Source of the DNA: Roseobacter cerasinus
Lineage (GTDB): Bacteria; Pseudomonadota; Alphaproteobacteria; Rhodobacterales; Rhodobacteraceae
Length of the DNA stretch: 64,000 nt
Direction: 5' to 3'
Assembly (NCBI RefSeq): GCF_009811755.1
Contig: NZ_BLIV01000011.1
Location: 1-64,000, forward strand
The position numbers were made by a program, and so were the translations under genes. The notes beneath the pieces were generated by a model. The model was given only the letters and a program-made list of their open reading frames with translations. It was not told where the DNA came from and ran no database searches. Below are positions 16,692 through 25,620 of the stretch, in pieces. Each line of letters starts with the position of its first letter. The stretch's first letter is position 1.

Positions 16692-18290
16692 ATGAGTTTG
16701 ACACGCGACAGATCCTCCGTGTCACTGAAGGCCCGTTTGGCCATCGGGGCTGCCTTATTGGGGGCAGGCACGGTGCTGACCGCGTTGATCCTCTATTTTG
16801 GGCTGAACGAGGTGGCGCGTCGCCTTGACACCGCGCTCGCCTCCGACACCCGGATGGCGCGTTACTCCAGCCTGTCGACCCAGGCCTCGACCTTCCTTGT
16901 CGTGGCCACTGAGGCGATACAGACCGGTCAGTCAACGCAAAGCCGAGCCGACCGCATCACCCCCGTCGCCGACCAGATGCGGCAGACCTTTGTGCGGCTG
17001 CACCAGGACGTCGAAGAGGCGGTCGAAGCGGCCCACGCTCTCGGTCTGGATGAGCAGTCGCGCTATGGCACACAGTCGCTTGGGATCGCGCGAATGGAAG
17101 CGATGCTCAGGAGCACAGAGCGTGGCCTCAGCACACCAACAGAAGAGGCAGAGCGCCTACGCGCCTATCTGGACAGTTTCGCGTCCAGCTTCGATCAGTT
17201 GCTCAGCCAGGCGGTGAACACCGAAGTTCTGTTCCGCAATGAAATCCTGTCTGGGATCGGCACGCTGCGGGAGCGGCTTACGCTCATTGCCTTTGGCATC
17301 GCGGCGGCCACGCTTGTGGCAGTCACACTCTTCTATGCCGGGCTGATCCGGCCGCAGTTCTCACGCCTCGATCATCTGCGGCAGGCCGCGTCGCGGATCG
17401 GCTCGGGGAACTTCTCAATCAATCTTCCGGTGTCACGTACCGACGAGATCGGCCAGCTGTCGGCAGAGACAAACCGCATGGCATCCGCACTTCTGGCCCG
17501 GCAGAAAGATGTGGAGGCCGAATGGGCCCGTCTGAATGAAACGATCGCGCAGCGGACAAAAGAGCTGCGCGCCGCAAGCGCCTCACTGGCCGAGATCGAC
17601 GACAAGCGGCGCCGGTTTTTCGCCGATATCAGCCATGAGCTGCGCACGCCACTGACGGTCATTCTGATGGAGGCGCAGATCGGCAAACAGGGCAGCCCGG
17701 ATCCGGAGGCTGCCTTTGCCACCATCGAGGCGCGTGCGGTGCGGTTGAACCGGCGCATTGACGATCTGCTGCGGCTTGCCCGCTCGGACACCGGGGAGTT
17801 GGCGCTGGATGCTCAGCCGGTCGCGCTGGCTGTGCTGATCGACGCTGTGCACAGCGAGATTCAGGCAGAGATCGACAGTGCCGGCATGAGCCTGACCATT
17901 GGCGAGATGCCGGGTGCAGAGCTGATCTGCGATCAGAACTGGATCCGCCAGGTGATCGTCAGCCTGATCCGCAATGCCATCCGGCACGCCCGCGCAGGCG
18001 GGCGTCTCCAGCTGAGCGCGGTGGCGGGGCACGACACAGCCACCATCGCAGTGACCGACAACGGCCCCGGCATCGATTCAGAGGATCAGGGCCGGATCTT
18101 TGACCGCTTTGTGCAGGGCACCTCGGCAACGGCGAATGAAGGCTTCGGCGTGGGGCTGGCCCTCGCCCGCTGGGTGGTGGAAGCGCAGGGGGGCGACATC
18201 GCCCTCACCAGCCCGGTGCCCACGGCAGAGGCCCTCGGCAAAGAACCCGGGACCAAAATCTCGGTTCGCCTGCCGCGCGTAAGCGACTAG
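16692..18290 (+). CDS. Sensor histidine kinase
   Basis: A 532-residue inner-membrane sensor. Transmembrane helices at about 17-38 and 197-218 flank a helical periplasmic sensing region. HAMP follows (about 219-272), then a coiled segment, a HisKA domain with the phosphoacceptor His315 (FFADISHELRTPLTV), and HATPase with the N-box VSLIRNAIRHA and G-box VTDNGPGIDSEDQG. It ends nine bases before the response-regulator start, so they form one operon. Between the methanol cluster and pqqABCDE, it probably senses methanol, formaldehyde or a metal, which is an inference. The start has a weak ribosome site. Confidence 0.93.
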   Translation: MSLTRDRSSVSLKARLAIGAALLGAGTVLTALILYFGLNEVARRLDTALASDTRMARYSSLSTQASTFLVVATEAIQTGQSTQSRADRITPVADQMRQTFVRLHQDVEEAVEAAHALGLDEQSRYGTQSLGIARMEAMLRSTERGLSTPTEEAERLRAYLDSFASSFDQLLSQAVNTEVLFRNEILSGIGTLRERLTLIAFGIAAATLVAVTLFYAGLIRPQFSRLDHLRQAASRIGSGNFSINLPVSRTDEIGQLSAETNRMASALLARQKDVEAEWARLNETIAQRTKELRAASASLAEIDDKRRRFFADISHELRTPLTVILMEAQIGKQGSPDPEAAFATIEARAVRLNRRIDDLLRLARSDTGELALDAQPVALAVLIDAVHSEIQAEIDSAGMSLTIGEMPGAELICDQNWIRQVIVSLIRNAIRHARAGGRLQLSAVAGHDTATIAVTDNGPGIDSEDQGRIFDRFVQGTSATANEGFGVGLALARWVVEAQGGDIALTSPVPTAEALGKEPGTKISVRLPRVSD

Positions 18291-18299
18291 ACTGTGGCA

Positions 18300-18980
18300 A
18301 TGAGCACGCTTCTCATCATCGACGACGATCCAGAAATCACCTCCGCGCTGGCGCGGGGGTTGGCGTTGCATGGATATGAAACAGAGACGGAAAACCGCGC
18401 GGACCGGGCGCTTGAACGGTTGCAATCAGGACGCCACATCGGCGCCATTGTCGATGTGATGCTGGGCGCGGACAGTGGCATTGAACTGGTGCGCGCGGCC
18501 CGCGCCTCGGGGGCCACCCTTCCAATCCTGATGCTGTCGGCGCTTTCGGAGGTCGAACACCGTGCGGCGGGGCTGGAAGCGGGGGCCGATGACTATGTGG
18601 TCAAACCCTTCAACTTCGACGAGTTGATCGCACGCCTGCGCGTGCAGGAGCACCGCGTGGGCACGCAGCGCCCACAGCCCGCCCGGCTCAACCGGTCAGA
18701 CCGCGCGCTGCGCACGGCCACGCAAACTGTCACGCTGACCGAGCGCGAACTGTCCTTGCTCGACCTGCTGATGCAGTCTCCTGACACCCCTGTCCCGCGG
18801 ATCGAGATTTTTGAAACCCTCTGGGCCAGCGAAGGCTCAGGGAACGAAAATGTGGTCGATGTCTACATCGGCTATCTGCGCAAGAAGCTGGCGACCGCTG
18901 ATTTCTCAATGGAAATCAAAACCTTGAGAAACAAAGGGTTTTGCCTCACGGGCCGGATGCCGATCATTGAGGCCGCCTGA
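18300..18980 (+). CDS. OmpR-family response regulator
   Basis: A 226-residue regulator. The receiver domain (1-~115) has the acidic pocket IIDDDP, phosphoacceptor Asp52 (AIVDVMLG) and the conserved lysine in VVKPF. The C-terminal winged helix spans about 130-222 (TVTLTERELSLLDLLMQS to VDVYIGYLRKKLA). ATG 18300 is preferred to an in-frame GTG at 18294. It is paired with the kinase immediately upstream. A shared DNA motif before its own operon and before pqqA suggests it controls PQQ synthesis. Confidence 0.93.
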   Translation: MSTLLIIDDDPEITSALARGLALHGYETETENRADRALERLQSGRHIGAIVDVMLGADSGIELVRAARASGATLPILMLSALSEVEHRAAGLEAGADDYVVKPFNFDELIARLRVQEHRVGTQRPQPARLNRSDRALRTATQTVTLTERELSLLDLLMQSPDTPVPRIEIFETLWASEGSGNENVVDVYIGYLRKKLATADFSMEIKTLRNKGFCLTGRMPIIEAA

Positions 18981-18984
18981 CACA

Positions 18985-19017
18985 GACCAAAGTCTAATGG
19001 TTTCTTAAAAATTAAGA
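18985..19017 (+). promoter_or_regulatory. pqqA upstream control region with composite motif and inverted repeat
   Basis: GACCAAAGTC (18985-18994), six bases, then TTTCTT (19001-19006), matching the site before the kinase gene. Overlapping it is TCTTA-AAAAT-TAAGA (19003-19017), the same geometry as the palindrome at 8436-8452. It lies 68 bases before pqqA. Confidence 0.5.
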
Positions 19018-19084
19018 GTCGCTCAAATCGCCCCGCTCTGCCACGGTAGAGGGGCAAAGAGGACCATTCTTGGAGGAGAGACCC

Positions 19085-19183
19085 ATGGCCTGGACAAAAC
19101 CAATCATCCGCGAAATCGAATGCGGCATGGAAATCAACATGTACGGACCGGACAGCGACGAAGAGCGCGAAGTCCTGTTCTGA
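19085..19183 (+). CDS. pqqA: PqqA, precursor peptide of PQQ
   Basis: A 32-residue peptide, easily missed by length cutoffs, starting MAWTKPIIREIEC. The conserved ExxxY is present as Glu16 to Tyr20 (EINMY), followed by GPDSDEE. These two residues are cross-linked by PqqE and become the PQQ skeleton. GGAGGAGAGACCC precedes the ATG. It is 24 bases upstream of pqqB, in the order pqqABCDE. Length and motif fit the family closely. Confidence 0.96.
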   Translation: MAWTKPIIREIECGMEINMYGPDSDEEREVLF

Positions 19184-19207
19184 TTCATTTGCGCGCGGGC
19201 GTGCTCT

Positions 19208-20101
19208 ATGACATTCCGCGCGCGAATACTCGGGGCGGCTGCCGGTGGCGGCCTGCCTCAATGGAACTGCGGCTGTAAGAATTGCGGCCTTGCCCGCTTG
19301 GGCACCATACCTTCACAGACCCAGTCTTCCCTGGCCGTTACGGCGGACAATGCCTTTTGGGCAATTCTGAACGCGTCCCCGGACATTCGGCATCAGCTGT
19401 CGCAATCCCAGTCTCTCCATCCTACCGGATTGCGACAGCTTCCTTTGCGCTCAGTTCTCGTCACAAATGGCGACATCGACCATGTGGCTGGCTTGTTGAC
19501 GCTGCGCGAGATGCAACCCTTCACCCTTTTCGCAACGGCTGGCATTCACCAAGTGCTCGCGGAAAACCCAATCTTCGACGCGCTCAACAGCGCGGTTGTA
19601 TCCCGCGAAACCATTGCGCTTAACCAACCGTTTGAACTGGCACCAGGGCTGACCGCAACGCTCTTTCCGGTGCCCGGCAAAGTGCCGCTTTATCTTGAGG
19701 CGGGAGACGTTCAGACCGACCTGATCGGCGATCAGACCGTCGGCGTGCACCTGCAGACCGAAGACAGCAGCGCTTTCTATATTCCTGGCTGCGCCCTGCT
19801 GAACGACGATCTGCGAAGCCGACTGGATGGCGCAGACCTGTTGTTTTTTGACGGCACTCTCTGGCAGGATGACGAGATGGTGCAAGCGGGACTGGGGCAG
19901 AAGACAGGGCAACGCATGGGGCATATGTCGATGAGCGGCCCCGAGGGCTCGATTGCAGCTTTTGAAGACATGCGCATTGGCAAGAAAGTCTTTGTGCATA
20001 TGAACAACACCAACCCGGTGCTGCGGCCCGACTCTGTCGAGAAAGCGCAGGCCGAGGCCGCCGGATGGATCATCGGTCAGGACGGAATGGAGATCACATG
20101 A
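19208..20101 (+). CDS. pqqB: PqqB, PQQ biosynthesis metallo-beta-lactamase-fold oxygenase
   Basis: A 297-residue protein of the usual PqqB length with a metallo-beta-lactamase fold. Hallmarks are LGAAAGGGLPQWNCGCKNCGLAR near the N-terminus (the CGCKNC zinc-type site), then VLVTNGDIDHVAGLLTLRE and the C-terminal GHMSMSGPEGS. PqqB acts on the cross-linked tyrosine during PQQ maturation. It overlaps pqqC by four bases (ATGA), so translation is coupled. It is cytoplasmic. Confidence 0.97.
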   Translation: MTFRARILGAAAGGGLPQWNCGCKNCGLARLGTIPSQTQSSLAVTADNAFWAILNASPDIRHQLSQSQSLHPTGLRQLPLRSVLVTNGDIDHVAGLLTLREMQPFTLFATAGIHQVLAENPIFDALNSAVVSRETIALNQPFELAPGLTATLFPVPGKVPLYLEAGDVQTDLIGDQTVGVHLQTEDSSAFYIPGCALLNDDLRSRLDGADLLFFDGTLWQDDEMVQAGLGQKTGQRMGHMSMSGPEGSIAAFEDMRIGKKVFVHMNNTNPVLRPDSVEKAQAEAAGWIIGQDGMEIT

Positions 20102-20850
20102 CGCTGCAAAGCCGCGAAGACTTCGAAGCCCGCCTGCGCCAGATCGGTGCGGAGCGATATCACGACCTGCACCCGTTTCACGACCTGCTGCATGGCGGCG
20201 GCTGCACCCCCGATCAAGTGCGCGCCTGGGTGATCAATCGCTATTACTACCAGCATTCGATCCCGATGAAGGACGCGGCCTTCATGAGCCGGGTCGAGAG
20301 CCCGGATCTGCGCCGCCAATGGCGCTCCCGTATCGAGGATCACGACGGCACCGACGACAACGAAGGCGGCATCCGCCGCTGGCTGCGGCTGGCCACAGCG
20401 GTGGGTCTTGATGCGGAGTATGTGGCCTCCTGCCAGGGTGTGCTGCCAGCGACTAAGTTCGCGGTGGATGCTTATGTGCGCTTTGTGCGGGAGAAGACCC
20501 TGCTGGAAGCGGTCGCCGCCTCACTGACCGAGCTTTTTGCACCAAAAATCCATGCCAACCGCATTCAGGGCCTACTTAAGAACTATGATTTTGCCGATGA
20601 CAGCTCACTCAGCTACTTCAAGAACCGGCTGAAAGAGGCGCCAAAAGACGTGGCCTTCGGCCTTGCTTGGGTGCTGGATCACGCGGACACGGCTGAAAAG
20701 CAGGACGCCGCAGCCGCCGCGCTGACGTTCAAGACCGATGTGCTCTGGTCGCAGCTCGACGCGCTTTGGGGCGCTTATGTCGAGCCTGCGCGCATCCCCC
20801 CCGGCGCCTGGACGCCCGGGGAGGGGCTGCTGCTCCAAAAGGCATCCTGA
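20098..20850 (+). CDS. pqqC: PqqC, pyrroloquinoline-quinone synthase
   Basis: A 250-residue cofactor-less oxidase that performs the final ring closure and oxidation to PQQ. Typical segments are ERYHDLHPFHDLLHGG near residues 18-33, VRAWVINRYYYQHSIPMKDA, RIEDHDGTD and YFKNRLKEAPKDV. The ATG at 20098 overlaps the pqqB stop; an upstream in-frame ATG at 20065 lies inside pqqB and lacks a ribosome site. Length matches the family, and pqqD follows two bases after its stop. Confidence 0.97.
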   Translation: MTLQSREDFEARLRQIGAERYHDLHPFHDLLHGGGCTPDQVRAWVINRYYYQHSIPMKDAAFMSRVESPDLRRQWRSRIEDHDGTDDNEGGIRRWLRLATAVGLDAEYVASCQGVLPATKFAVDAYVRFVREKTLLEAVAASLTELFAPKIHANRIQGLLKNYDFADDSSLSYFKNRLKEAPKDVAFGLAWVLDHADTAEKQDAAAAALTFKTDVLWSQLDALWGAYVEPARIPPGAWTPGEGLLLQKAS

Positions 20851-20852
20851 GC

Positions 20853-21128
20853 ATGGAGAGCGCCGATATCCCCGCCCTGCCCCGTGGCGTGCGGCTGCAC
20901 CGCGACAGGGTGCGCGACACCTGGGTCTTGCTGGCGCCCGAGCGCGCGATCACGCTCGACATAGTGGGCCACGCGATCCTGAGCGAAGTGGACGGCGCGC
21001 GCAGTTTTGCTGAAATCACCGGCGCGCTGGCAGAGCGATTCAACGCACCGATTGAACAGATCCAAAAAGACAGCGCAGGCTTTCTGGAGGCACTGCGCAA
21101 CCGCCGCTTTCTGGATGTCGTTTCGTGA
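20853..21128 (+). CDS. pqqD: PqqD, PqqA peptide chaperone
   Basis: A 91-residue winged-helix-like RiPP recognition protein that delivers PqqA to the radical SAM enzyme PqqE. The sequence LPRGVRLHRDRVRDTWVLLAPERAI and the helical ITGALAERFNAPIEQIQKD fit PqqD. It starts two bases after the pqqC stop and overlaps the pqqE GTG start by four bases (GTGA), so expression with both neighbours is coupled. Confidence 0.95.
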   Translation: MESADIPALPRGVRLHRDRVRDTWVLLAPERAITLDIVGHAILSEVDGARSFAEITGALAERFNAPIEQIQKDSAGFLEALRNRRFLDVVS

Positions 21129-22231
21129 GCACCCCTGCGCCCATCGCCATGCTGGCGGAACTTACCCACCGCTGTCCGCTGTCCTGCCCCTACTGCTCCA
21201 ACCCGGTGGAGATGGCCCGACAGGAGGCTGAGCTGGACACCGCCACCTGGGCGCGTGTGTTCCGCGAGGCCGCAGATCTGGGCGTTCTGCAACTGCATCT
21301 GTCCGGGGGCGAGCCGGCCTCGCGCCGCGATCTGACAGAGCTGGTGCGTGCCGCGCGGGAGGCCGGGCTTTACACCAACCTGATCACCTCCGGCATCGGG
21401 CTGACAGAGCGCAGGCTGTCCGAACTGAACACCGCCGGGCTCGACCATATCCAACTGTCGTTGCAGGGCACCAATCCCGAGATGGCCGACGAAATCGGCG
21501 GCTACAACGGCGGCTTCAAGCGCAAGATGCAGGTGGCCGCATGGATCGGCGACATCGGCTTTCCGCTGACCCTGAACGCTGTGTTGCATCGGCGGAACCT
21601 GCACCAATTGCCGCGCGCGCTGGAGATGGCCGAAGAGATGGGCGCCCGCCGGATCGAAGTGGCGACCGTGCAGTTCCACGGCTGGGCGCTGAAAAACCGT
21701 GACGCGCTGATGCCAACGCGCGAACAAGCGCAGGAGGCAACGCGCATCGTGCAAGAGGCCCGCATTCATCTGAAAGGTCGTCTGGTGATCGACTACGTGC
21801 CTGCCGACTACCACGAGGATTATCCCAAGCGCTGCATGGGGGGCTGGGGGACCTCAGGTCTGAATGTGGCGCCCGACGGGATTGTGCTGCCCTGCCACGC
21901 AGCGCAATCCATCCCGCATCTGACATTCGACACAGTGACCGAGGCGTCACTGCATGACATCTGGTACGAGGGCGCTGCCTTCAACGCCTATCGCGGCACG
22001 GATTGGATGGCGGAGCCTTGCCAAAGTTGCGAGCGCAAGACGGTGGATTTTGGAGGCTGCCGGTGTCAGGCGATGGCGATCGTCGGTGACGCCGCCGCAA
22101 CCGATCCGGTCTGTGTGAAATCCCCCCATCATGCGGCGTTGCAGACCCAGGCCAACACCCACGCGGCCCAAGAGGACGCACCGCTGGTCTACCGCCAGAT
22201 GCCGGGCAAGCTTGGGCAGCCTGCACAATAG
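21125..22231 (+). CDS. pqqE: PqqE, radical SAM enzyme that cross-links PqqA
   Basis: A 368-residue radical SAM/SPASM enzyme that forms the Glu-Tyr carbon bond in PqqA. The SAM-cluster motif CxxxCxxC is at Cys17, Cys21 and Cys24 (RCPLSCPYCSNP). The SPASM auxiliary-cluster cysteines lie in LPCHAAQ and CQSCERKTVDFGGCRCQ near the C-terminus. The GTG at 21125 overlaps the pqqD stop. It is the last gene of pqqABCDE and is convergent with a MocR-type regulator. pqqF/G are not in the window. Confidence 0.97.
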   Translation: MSTPAPIAMLAELTHRCPLSCPYCSNPVEMARQEAELDTATWARVFREAADLGVLQLHLSGGEPASRRDLTELVRAAREAGLYTNLITSGIGLTERRLSELNTAGLDHIQLSLQGTNPEMADEIGGYNGGFKRKMQVAAWIGDIGFPLTLNAVLHRRNLHQLPRALEMAEEMGARRIEVATVQFHGWALKNRDALMPTREQAQEATRIVQEARIHLKGRLVIDYVPADYHEDYPKRCMGGWGTSGLNVAPDGIVLPCHAAQSIPHLTFDTVTEASLHDIWYEGAAFNAYRGTDWMAEPCQSCERKTVDFGGCRCQAMAIVGDAAATDPVCVKSPHHAALQTQANTHAAQEDAPLVYRQMPGKLGQPAQ

Positions 22232-22415
22232 CGGCGCTTCAGACGGGGCCGTGATTGATACTGTCAGCGCGCTGCCGCGATTTTGCGCCTATGATGACGA
22301 CCACGTTCAAGGCGCGCCCTCAACGCGTCACTGAATGAGAAATGATCGGACCTGTTCACCGTTTTCTTTTGAGCCGTCATACAGGCCATCCCTCCGAAAG
22401 CAGCGGATCCTGAGC

Positions 22416-23777
22416 CTAGTGTGAAAGCTGCCAAATCTGATTGTTCAAATGTGAGAGCGTGCGAGGCAGGGTCTCTCTGGGAAGACGTCCACCAAGGCAA
22501 ATGCGCACGAACCGGTCTTCACCTTCGGCCGTCCGAAAGCCGCTTTCCGGGGTAATCCCGATCTCGTGGTTCGACATGTTGGCCATCAGCGCCGCACAGG
22601 TCACACTTTCAGGCAGGCGCAGCCAGATGTTGAAGGCATGCGGGTTGGAGACGAACTCCGCCTCGGTGATGATCTCGGAGGCGATGGTCTGGCGCTGTGC
22701 CGTTTCCTTGCGGATGAAGCGCCGGATCTGATCCGCCGTCCCATCGAGCACCCAGCGTGTGGCCAGCGCCATGGACACAGGGGATGACATGACAGATGTC
22801 GCGCGAATGCCGTTTTCCAGGGCAAAGCCGGAGCGGGCGTTGGGGGCCACCGAATAGGCCAGACGCAGCCCCGCGCCGATGCATTTGGCAAGCCCGCCGA
22901 TGTACCAGGTCAGCTCGGGCGCGCTGGCGGCCATCGGTGGCGGCGCATCGGGCAGGACAAAGCCGTATGCATCATCTTCGATCAGCGGGAGGTTGTGCCG
23001 TTTGATCACCTGCGCAATCTCCAGCCGCCGATCCTGCGGCACGATCATGGTGGTCGGGTTGTGCAGGGTGGGGTTCAGATACAACGCACGTGGCGCGTGG
23101 CGCTGGATTGCGGCTTCCAAAGCATCCGGGAGAATGCCGTGCTCATCCATCGGCAAGCCCACAAGCTTCAGGCCAAGCTGTGCGCAGATTTTCTTGAACC
23201 CGGAATATGTGATCTCTTCGCAGAGAACGCAGTCGCCCGGCCGCGCCAGAACAGTCAGAATGGCCAGCATCGTCGCATGCGCACCCGGGGTGACGGCAAT
23301 GCGATCGAGGTTCGGGACCAGCCCGCGCATGGACAGCCAGATCGAGGCCGCTTCCTTGTCGACACTGCCGCCAATCGGGTCCTGATAGCGCAGCAGATGC
23401 ACCAGATCGTCCGAAACGGCTGAGAGACCCGCCCGCATCCGCTCCAGCAACTCCGGGTCGGTCGGCTCCGGCGGCGCGTTCATGGTCAGGTCATTTGCGA
23501 GCGCCCGACGCTCATCACTGCTGCTGAGGGTCTTTTGCGGCAGCACGAAGGTTCCGCGGCCCACATGCGAGGCGATCAGACCGCGATTGATGGCTTCGGT
23601 ATAGCCACGCGAGACGGTCGTGAAATTCGCCCCGATGATATCGGCCAACTGCCGTTGCGGGGGCAGCTGATCCCCCGGCAAAAGCACGCGGTCTTTCATG
23701 TCCTGCGCAATGCAATCCACAATCGCCAAATAGCGTGGCCGACCGGATTGTTTGATTCGCTGGGGCCAGTTTTGCAT
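22416..23777 (-). CDS. MocR-type GntR/aminotransferase-fold transcriptional regulator
   Basis: A 453-residue regulator. A GntR winged helix spans about 15-80 (VLLPGDQLPPQRQLADIIGANFTTVSRGYTEA). A fold-type I aminotransferase domain follows, with the DDAYGF motif (Asp268/269, Tyr271) and a probable PLP lysine, Lys298, in GGLAKCIGAGLRLAYS. The ATG at 23777 has GGAAGG upstream; the open frame extends to 23864 without a ribosome site. Such proteins use PLP to sense amines or amino acids. It is divergent from the Nit1C cluster, which it probably controls. Repeats in the intergenic region are candidate operators. Confidence 0.92.
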   Translation of the reverse strand: MQNWPQRIKQSGRPRYLAIVDCIAQDMKDRVLLPGDQLPPQRQLADIIGANFTTVSRGYTEAINRGLIASHVGRGTFVLPQKTLSSSDERRALANDLTMNAPPEPTDPELLERMRAGLSAVSDDLVHLLRYQDPIGGSVDKEAASIWLSMRGLVPNLDRIAVTPGAHATMLAILTVLARPGDCVLCEEITYSGFKKICAQLGLKLVGLPMDEHGILPDALEAAIQRHAPRALYLNPTLHNPTTMIVPQDRRLEIAQVIKRHNLPLIEDDAYGFVLPDAPPPMAASAPELTWYIGGLAKCIGAGLRLAYSVAPNARSGFALENGIRATSVMSSPVSMALATRWVLDGTADQIRRFIRKETAQRQTIASEIITEAEFVSNPHAFNIWLRLPESVTCAALMANMSNHEIGITPESGFRTAEGEDRFVRICLGGRLPRETLPRTLSHLNNQIWQLSH

Positions 23778-23810
23778 GCTGCACCTTCCGTTTTCACTAC
23801 AAATCCAGTT

Positions 23811-23827
23811 ATTGTATGCATACGATG
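23811..23827. promoter_or_regulatory. Candidate MocR operator, proximal
   Basis: ATTGTATGCATACGATG lies 34 bases before the regulator gene and contains the palindrome GTATGCATAC. A related sequence, ATTGTACGCATCAA, is at 23967-23980. Its position suits autoregulation. Confidence 0.45.
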
Positions 23828-23935
23828 TAGACAATTCTCTCAGCGATTTTTGACGCATGGACAAGCCAATTCAGCCTTGTAACGCACATAATTCGGTCAC
23901 TTACACCTTCAGAGGCCCATGGGATAAGCAGACCC

Positions 23936-23980
23936 ATACAATCAATACAATTACATTGATTGCATAATTGTACGCATCAA
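23936..23980. promoter_or_regulatory. Candidate MocR operator array before the Nit1C cluster
   Basis: ATACAAT occurs at 23936-23942 and again at 23945-23951, a 9-bp-spaced direct repeat, followed by ATTGATTGCAT and ATTGTACGCATCAA (23967-23980). MocR-type proteins often bind direct repeats near divergent promoters. The AT-rich block contrasts with the high GC around it. Confidence 0.45.
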
Positions 23981-24045
23981 TAGCCTGCGCGCGCATTCCA
24001 CGTCTAGCTGGAGGTAACAGCAAACGCGCATGACAGGAGAACGCA

Positions 24046-24528
24046 ATGCCCGAAGTCACCACACCCGCCCACAAGGACGGCGATTTTTTTGTAAACTACG
24101 AAGACAAGGTCTTTGAGGATGTGCAGGCGGAAGAAGGCCAGAAGGCCCTTGTGACCTTCCACACCGTCGCTTTCGAAGGCTCCATCGGGCTGGTCAACAT
24201 TCTGCAAGCGATCCGCCTGCAGCGCAAAGGGTTCGAAACGTCCGTTCTGCTTTACGGCCCCGGCGTGTCACTGGGCGTGCAACGCGGCTTCCCTACGCTG
24301 GGTGACGAAGCCTTCCCCGGCGCGCAGAACTATGCCGCAAACCTCAAGAAATTCATGAAGGAAGGCGGCAAGGTCTATGCCTGCCGCTTCGCTCTGCAAA
24401 TGCTGATGGGCCATGGCGAGCCGTCGCTGGTACCCGGGATCACGCCGATTGCGCCGCAGGATGTGCTGGATCTGAAACTACTGCATGTGCGCGACAACGC
24501 CATCATCCTCGACACCTGGACGCTCTGA
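24046..24528 (+). CDS. MSMEG_0572/Sll0783-family Nit1C protein
   Basis: A 160-residue cytoplasmic protein. [46 protein letters not shown] resembles a DsrE-like fold, and it carries one conserved-looking cysteine ([16 protein letters not shown]). It matches the first gene of the conserved Nit1 cluster, whose cyanobacterial homologue Sll0783 is induced by nitrogen starvation. Its biochemical activity is unknown. It is the first of seven genes in the standard Nit1C order, with GGAGAACGCA before the ATG. Confidence 0.9.
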   Translation: MPEVTTPAHKDGDFFVNYEDKVFEDVQAEEGQKALVTFHTVAFEGSIGLVNILQAIRLQRKGFETSVLLYGPGVSLGVQRGFPTLGDEAFPGAQNYAANLKKFMKEGGKVYACRFALQMLMGHGEPSLVPGITPIAPQDVLDLKLLHVRDNAIILDTWTL

Positions 24529-24627
24529 GCCAGAACCGCGTTTGGGGCCGCACCGGCGCGGCCCCGGCACTCAGTCTGCCCTGTGGCGGCAATGGCGTCG
24601 CCCCTTGCGCCCGAAAGGACACAGATC

Positions 24628-25620
24628 ATGTCTCAAACCGATGCCAAACGGATCGTGCGCGCGGCTGCTGTCCAGATCGCACCCGATCTGACCGGCCGCG
24701 CTGGCACCATCGAGCGCGTGCTGAACGCCATCGCCGATGCTGCTGAAAAGGGCGCTGACCTCATTGTCTTTCCAGAGACCTTTGTGCCCTACTACCCCTA
24801 TTTTTCGTTTGTCCTGCCGCCGATCCAGCAGGGGCCGGAACATATGCGCCTCTATGAAGAGGCGGTTGTCGTCCCCTCTCCCGAGACGCAGGCGGTGGCC
24901 GATGCCGCCCTGAAGCGCGGCGTCGTGATCGTTCTGGGGGTCAATGAGCGTGACAAGGGCTCGCTCTTCAACACGCAGCTTATTTTCGATGCGGACGGAT
25001 CACTCGCGCTGAAGCGGCGCAAGATCACGCCGACCTATCACGAGCGGATGATCTGGGGCCAAGGGGATGGCGCCGGGCTGAAGGTGGTCGAGACCAAGCT
25101 GGGGCGCATCGGCGCGCTGGCCTGTTGGGAGCATTACAACCCGCTCGCCCGCTATGCGCTGATGGCGCAACACGAAGAGATCCATGTGGGCCATTTCCCG
25201 GGCAGCCTCGTCGGCCCGATCTTTGGCGAGCAGATCGAGGTGACCATGCGCCACCATGCGCTGGAAGCTGGGGCCTTTGTGGTCAATGCCACAGGCTGGC
25301 TCACCGAAGAGCAGATCGTCAGCATCTCGCCCGACCCCAAGTTGCAGAAAGGTCTGCGCGACGGCTGCATGACCTGCATCATCTCGCCTGAGGGGCGGCA
25401 TGTGGTCCCGCCTCTGACCGAGGGCGAAGGCATCCTCATCGCCGACCTCGACATGGCGCTGGTGACCAAGCGGAAGCGGATGATGGACAGTGTAGGCCAC
25501 TATGCCCGGCCAGAACTGCTGCATCTGGTGCATGACGCACGCCCCGCCCAGCCCGTGCACCGGATCGAGGCCCCCGCCGACCTGATCGCCACCCCCGAAC
25601 CGGAGGCCGAAGATGTCTGA
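24628..25620 (+). CDS. Nit1-type nitrilase
   Basis: A 330-residue carbon-nitrogen hydrolase. The catalytic triad is Glu50 ([13 protein letters not shown]), Lys132 ([15 protein letters not shown]) and Cys166 ([15 protein letters not shown]). Length and sequence fit the Nit1 nitrilase subgroup found in this cluster, proposed to convert a nitrile or cyanide-derived compound to acid and ammonia. AAAGGACACAG precedes the ATG at 24628. Its last 8 bases overlap the radical SAM gene. The true substrate cannot be read from sequence. Confidence 0.93.
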   Translation: MSQTDAKRIVRAAAVQIAPDLTGRAGTIERVLNAIADAAEKGADLIVFPETFVPYYPYFSFVLPPIQQGPEHMRLYEEAVVVPSPETQAVADAALKRGVVIVLGVNERDKGSLFNTQLIFDADGSLALKRRKITPTYHERMIWGQGDGAGLKVVETKLGRIGALACWEHYNPLARYALMAQHEEIHVGHFPGSLVGPIFGEQIEVTMRHHALEAGAFVVNATGWLTEEQIVSISPDPKLQKGLRDGCMTCIISPEGRHVVPPLTEGEGILIADLDMALVTKRKRMMDSVGHYARPELLHLVHDARPAQPVHRIEAPADLIATPEPEAEDV

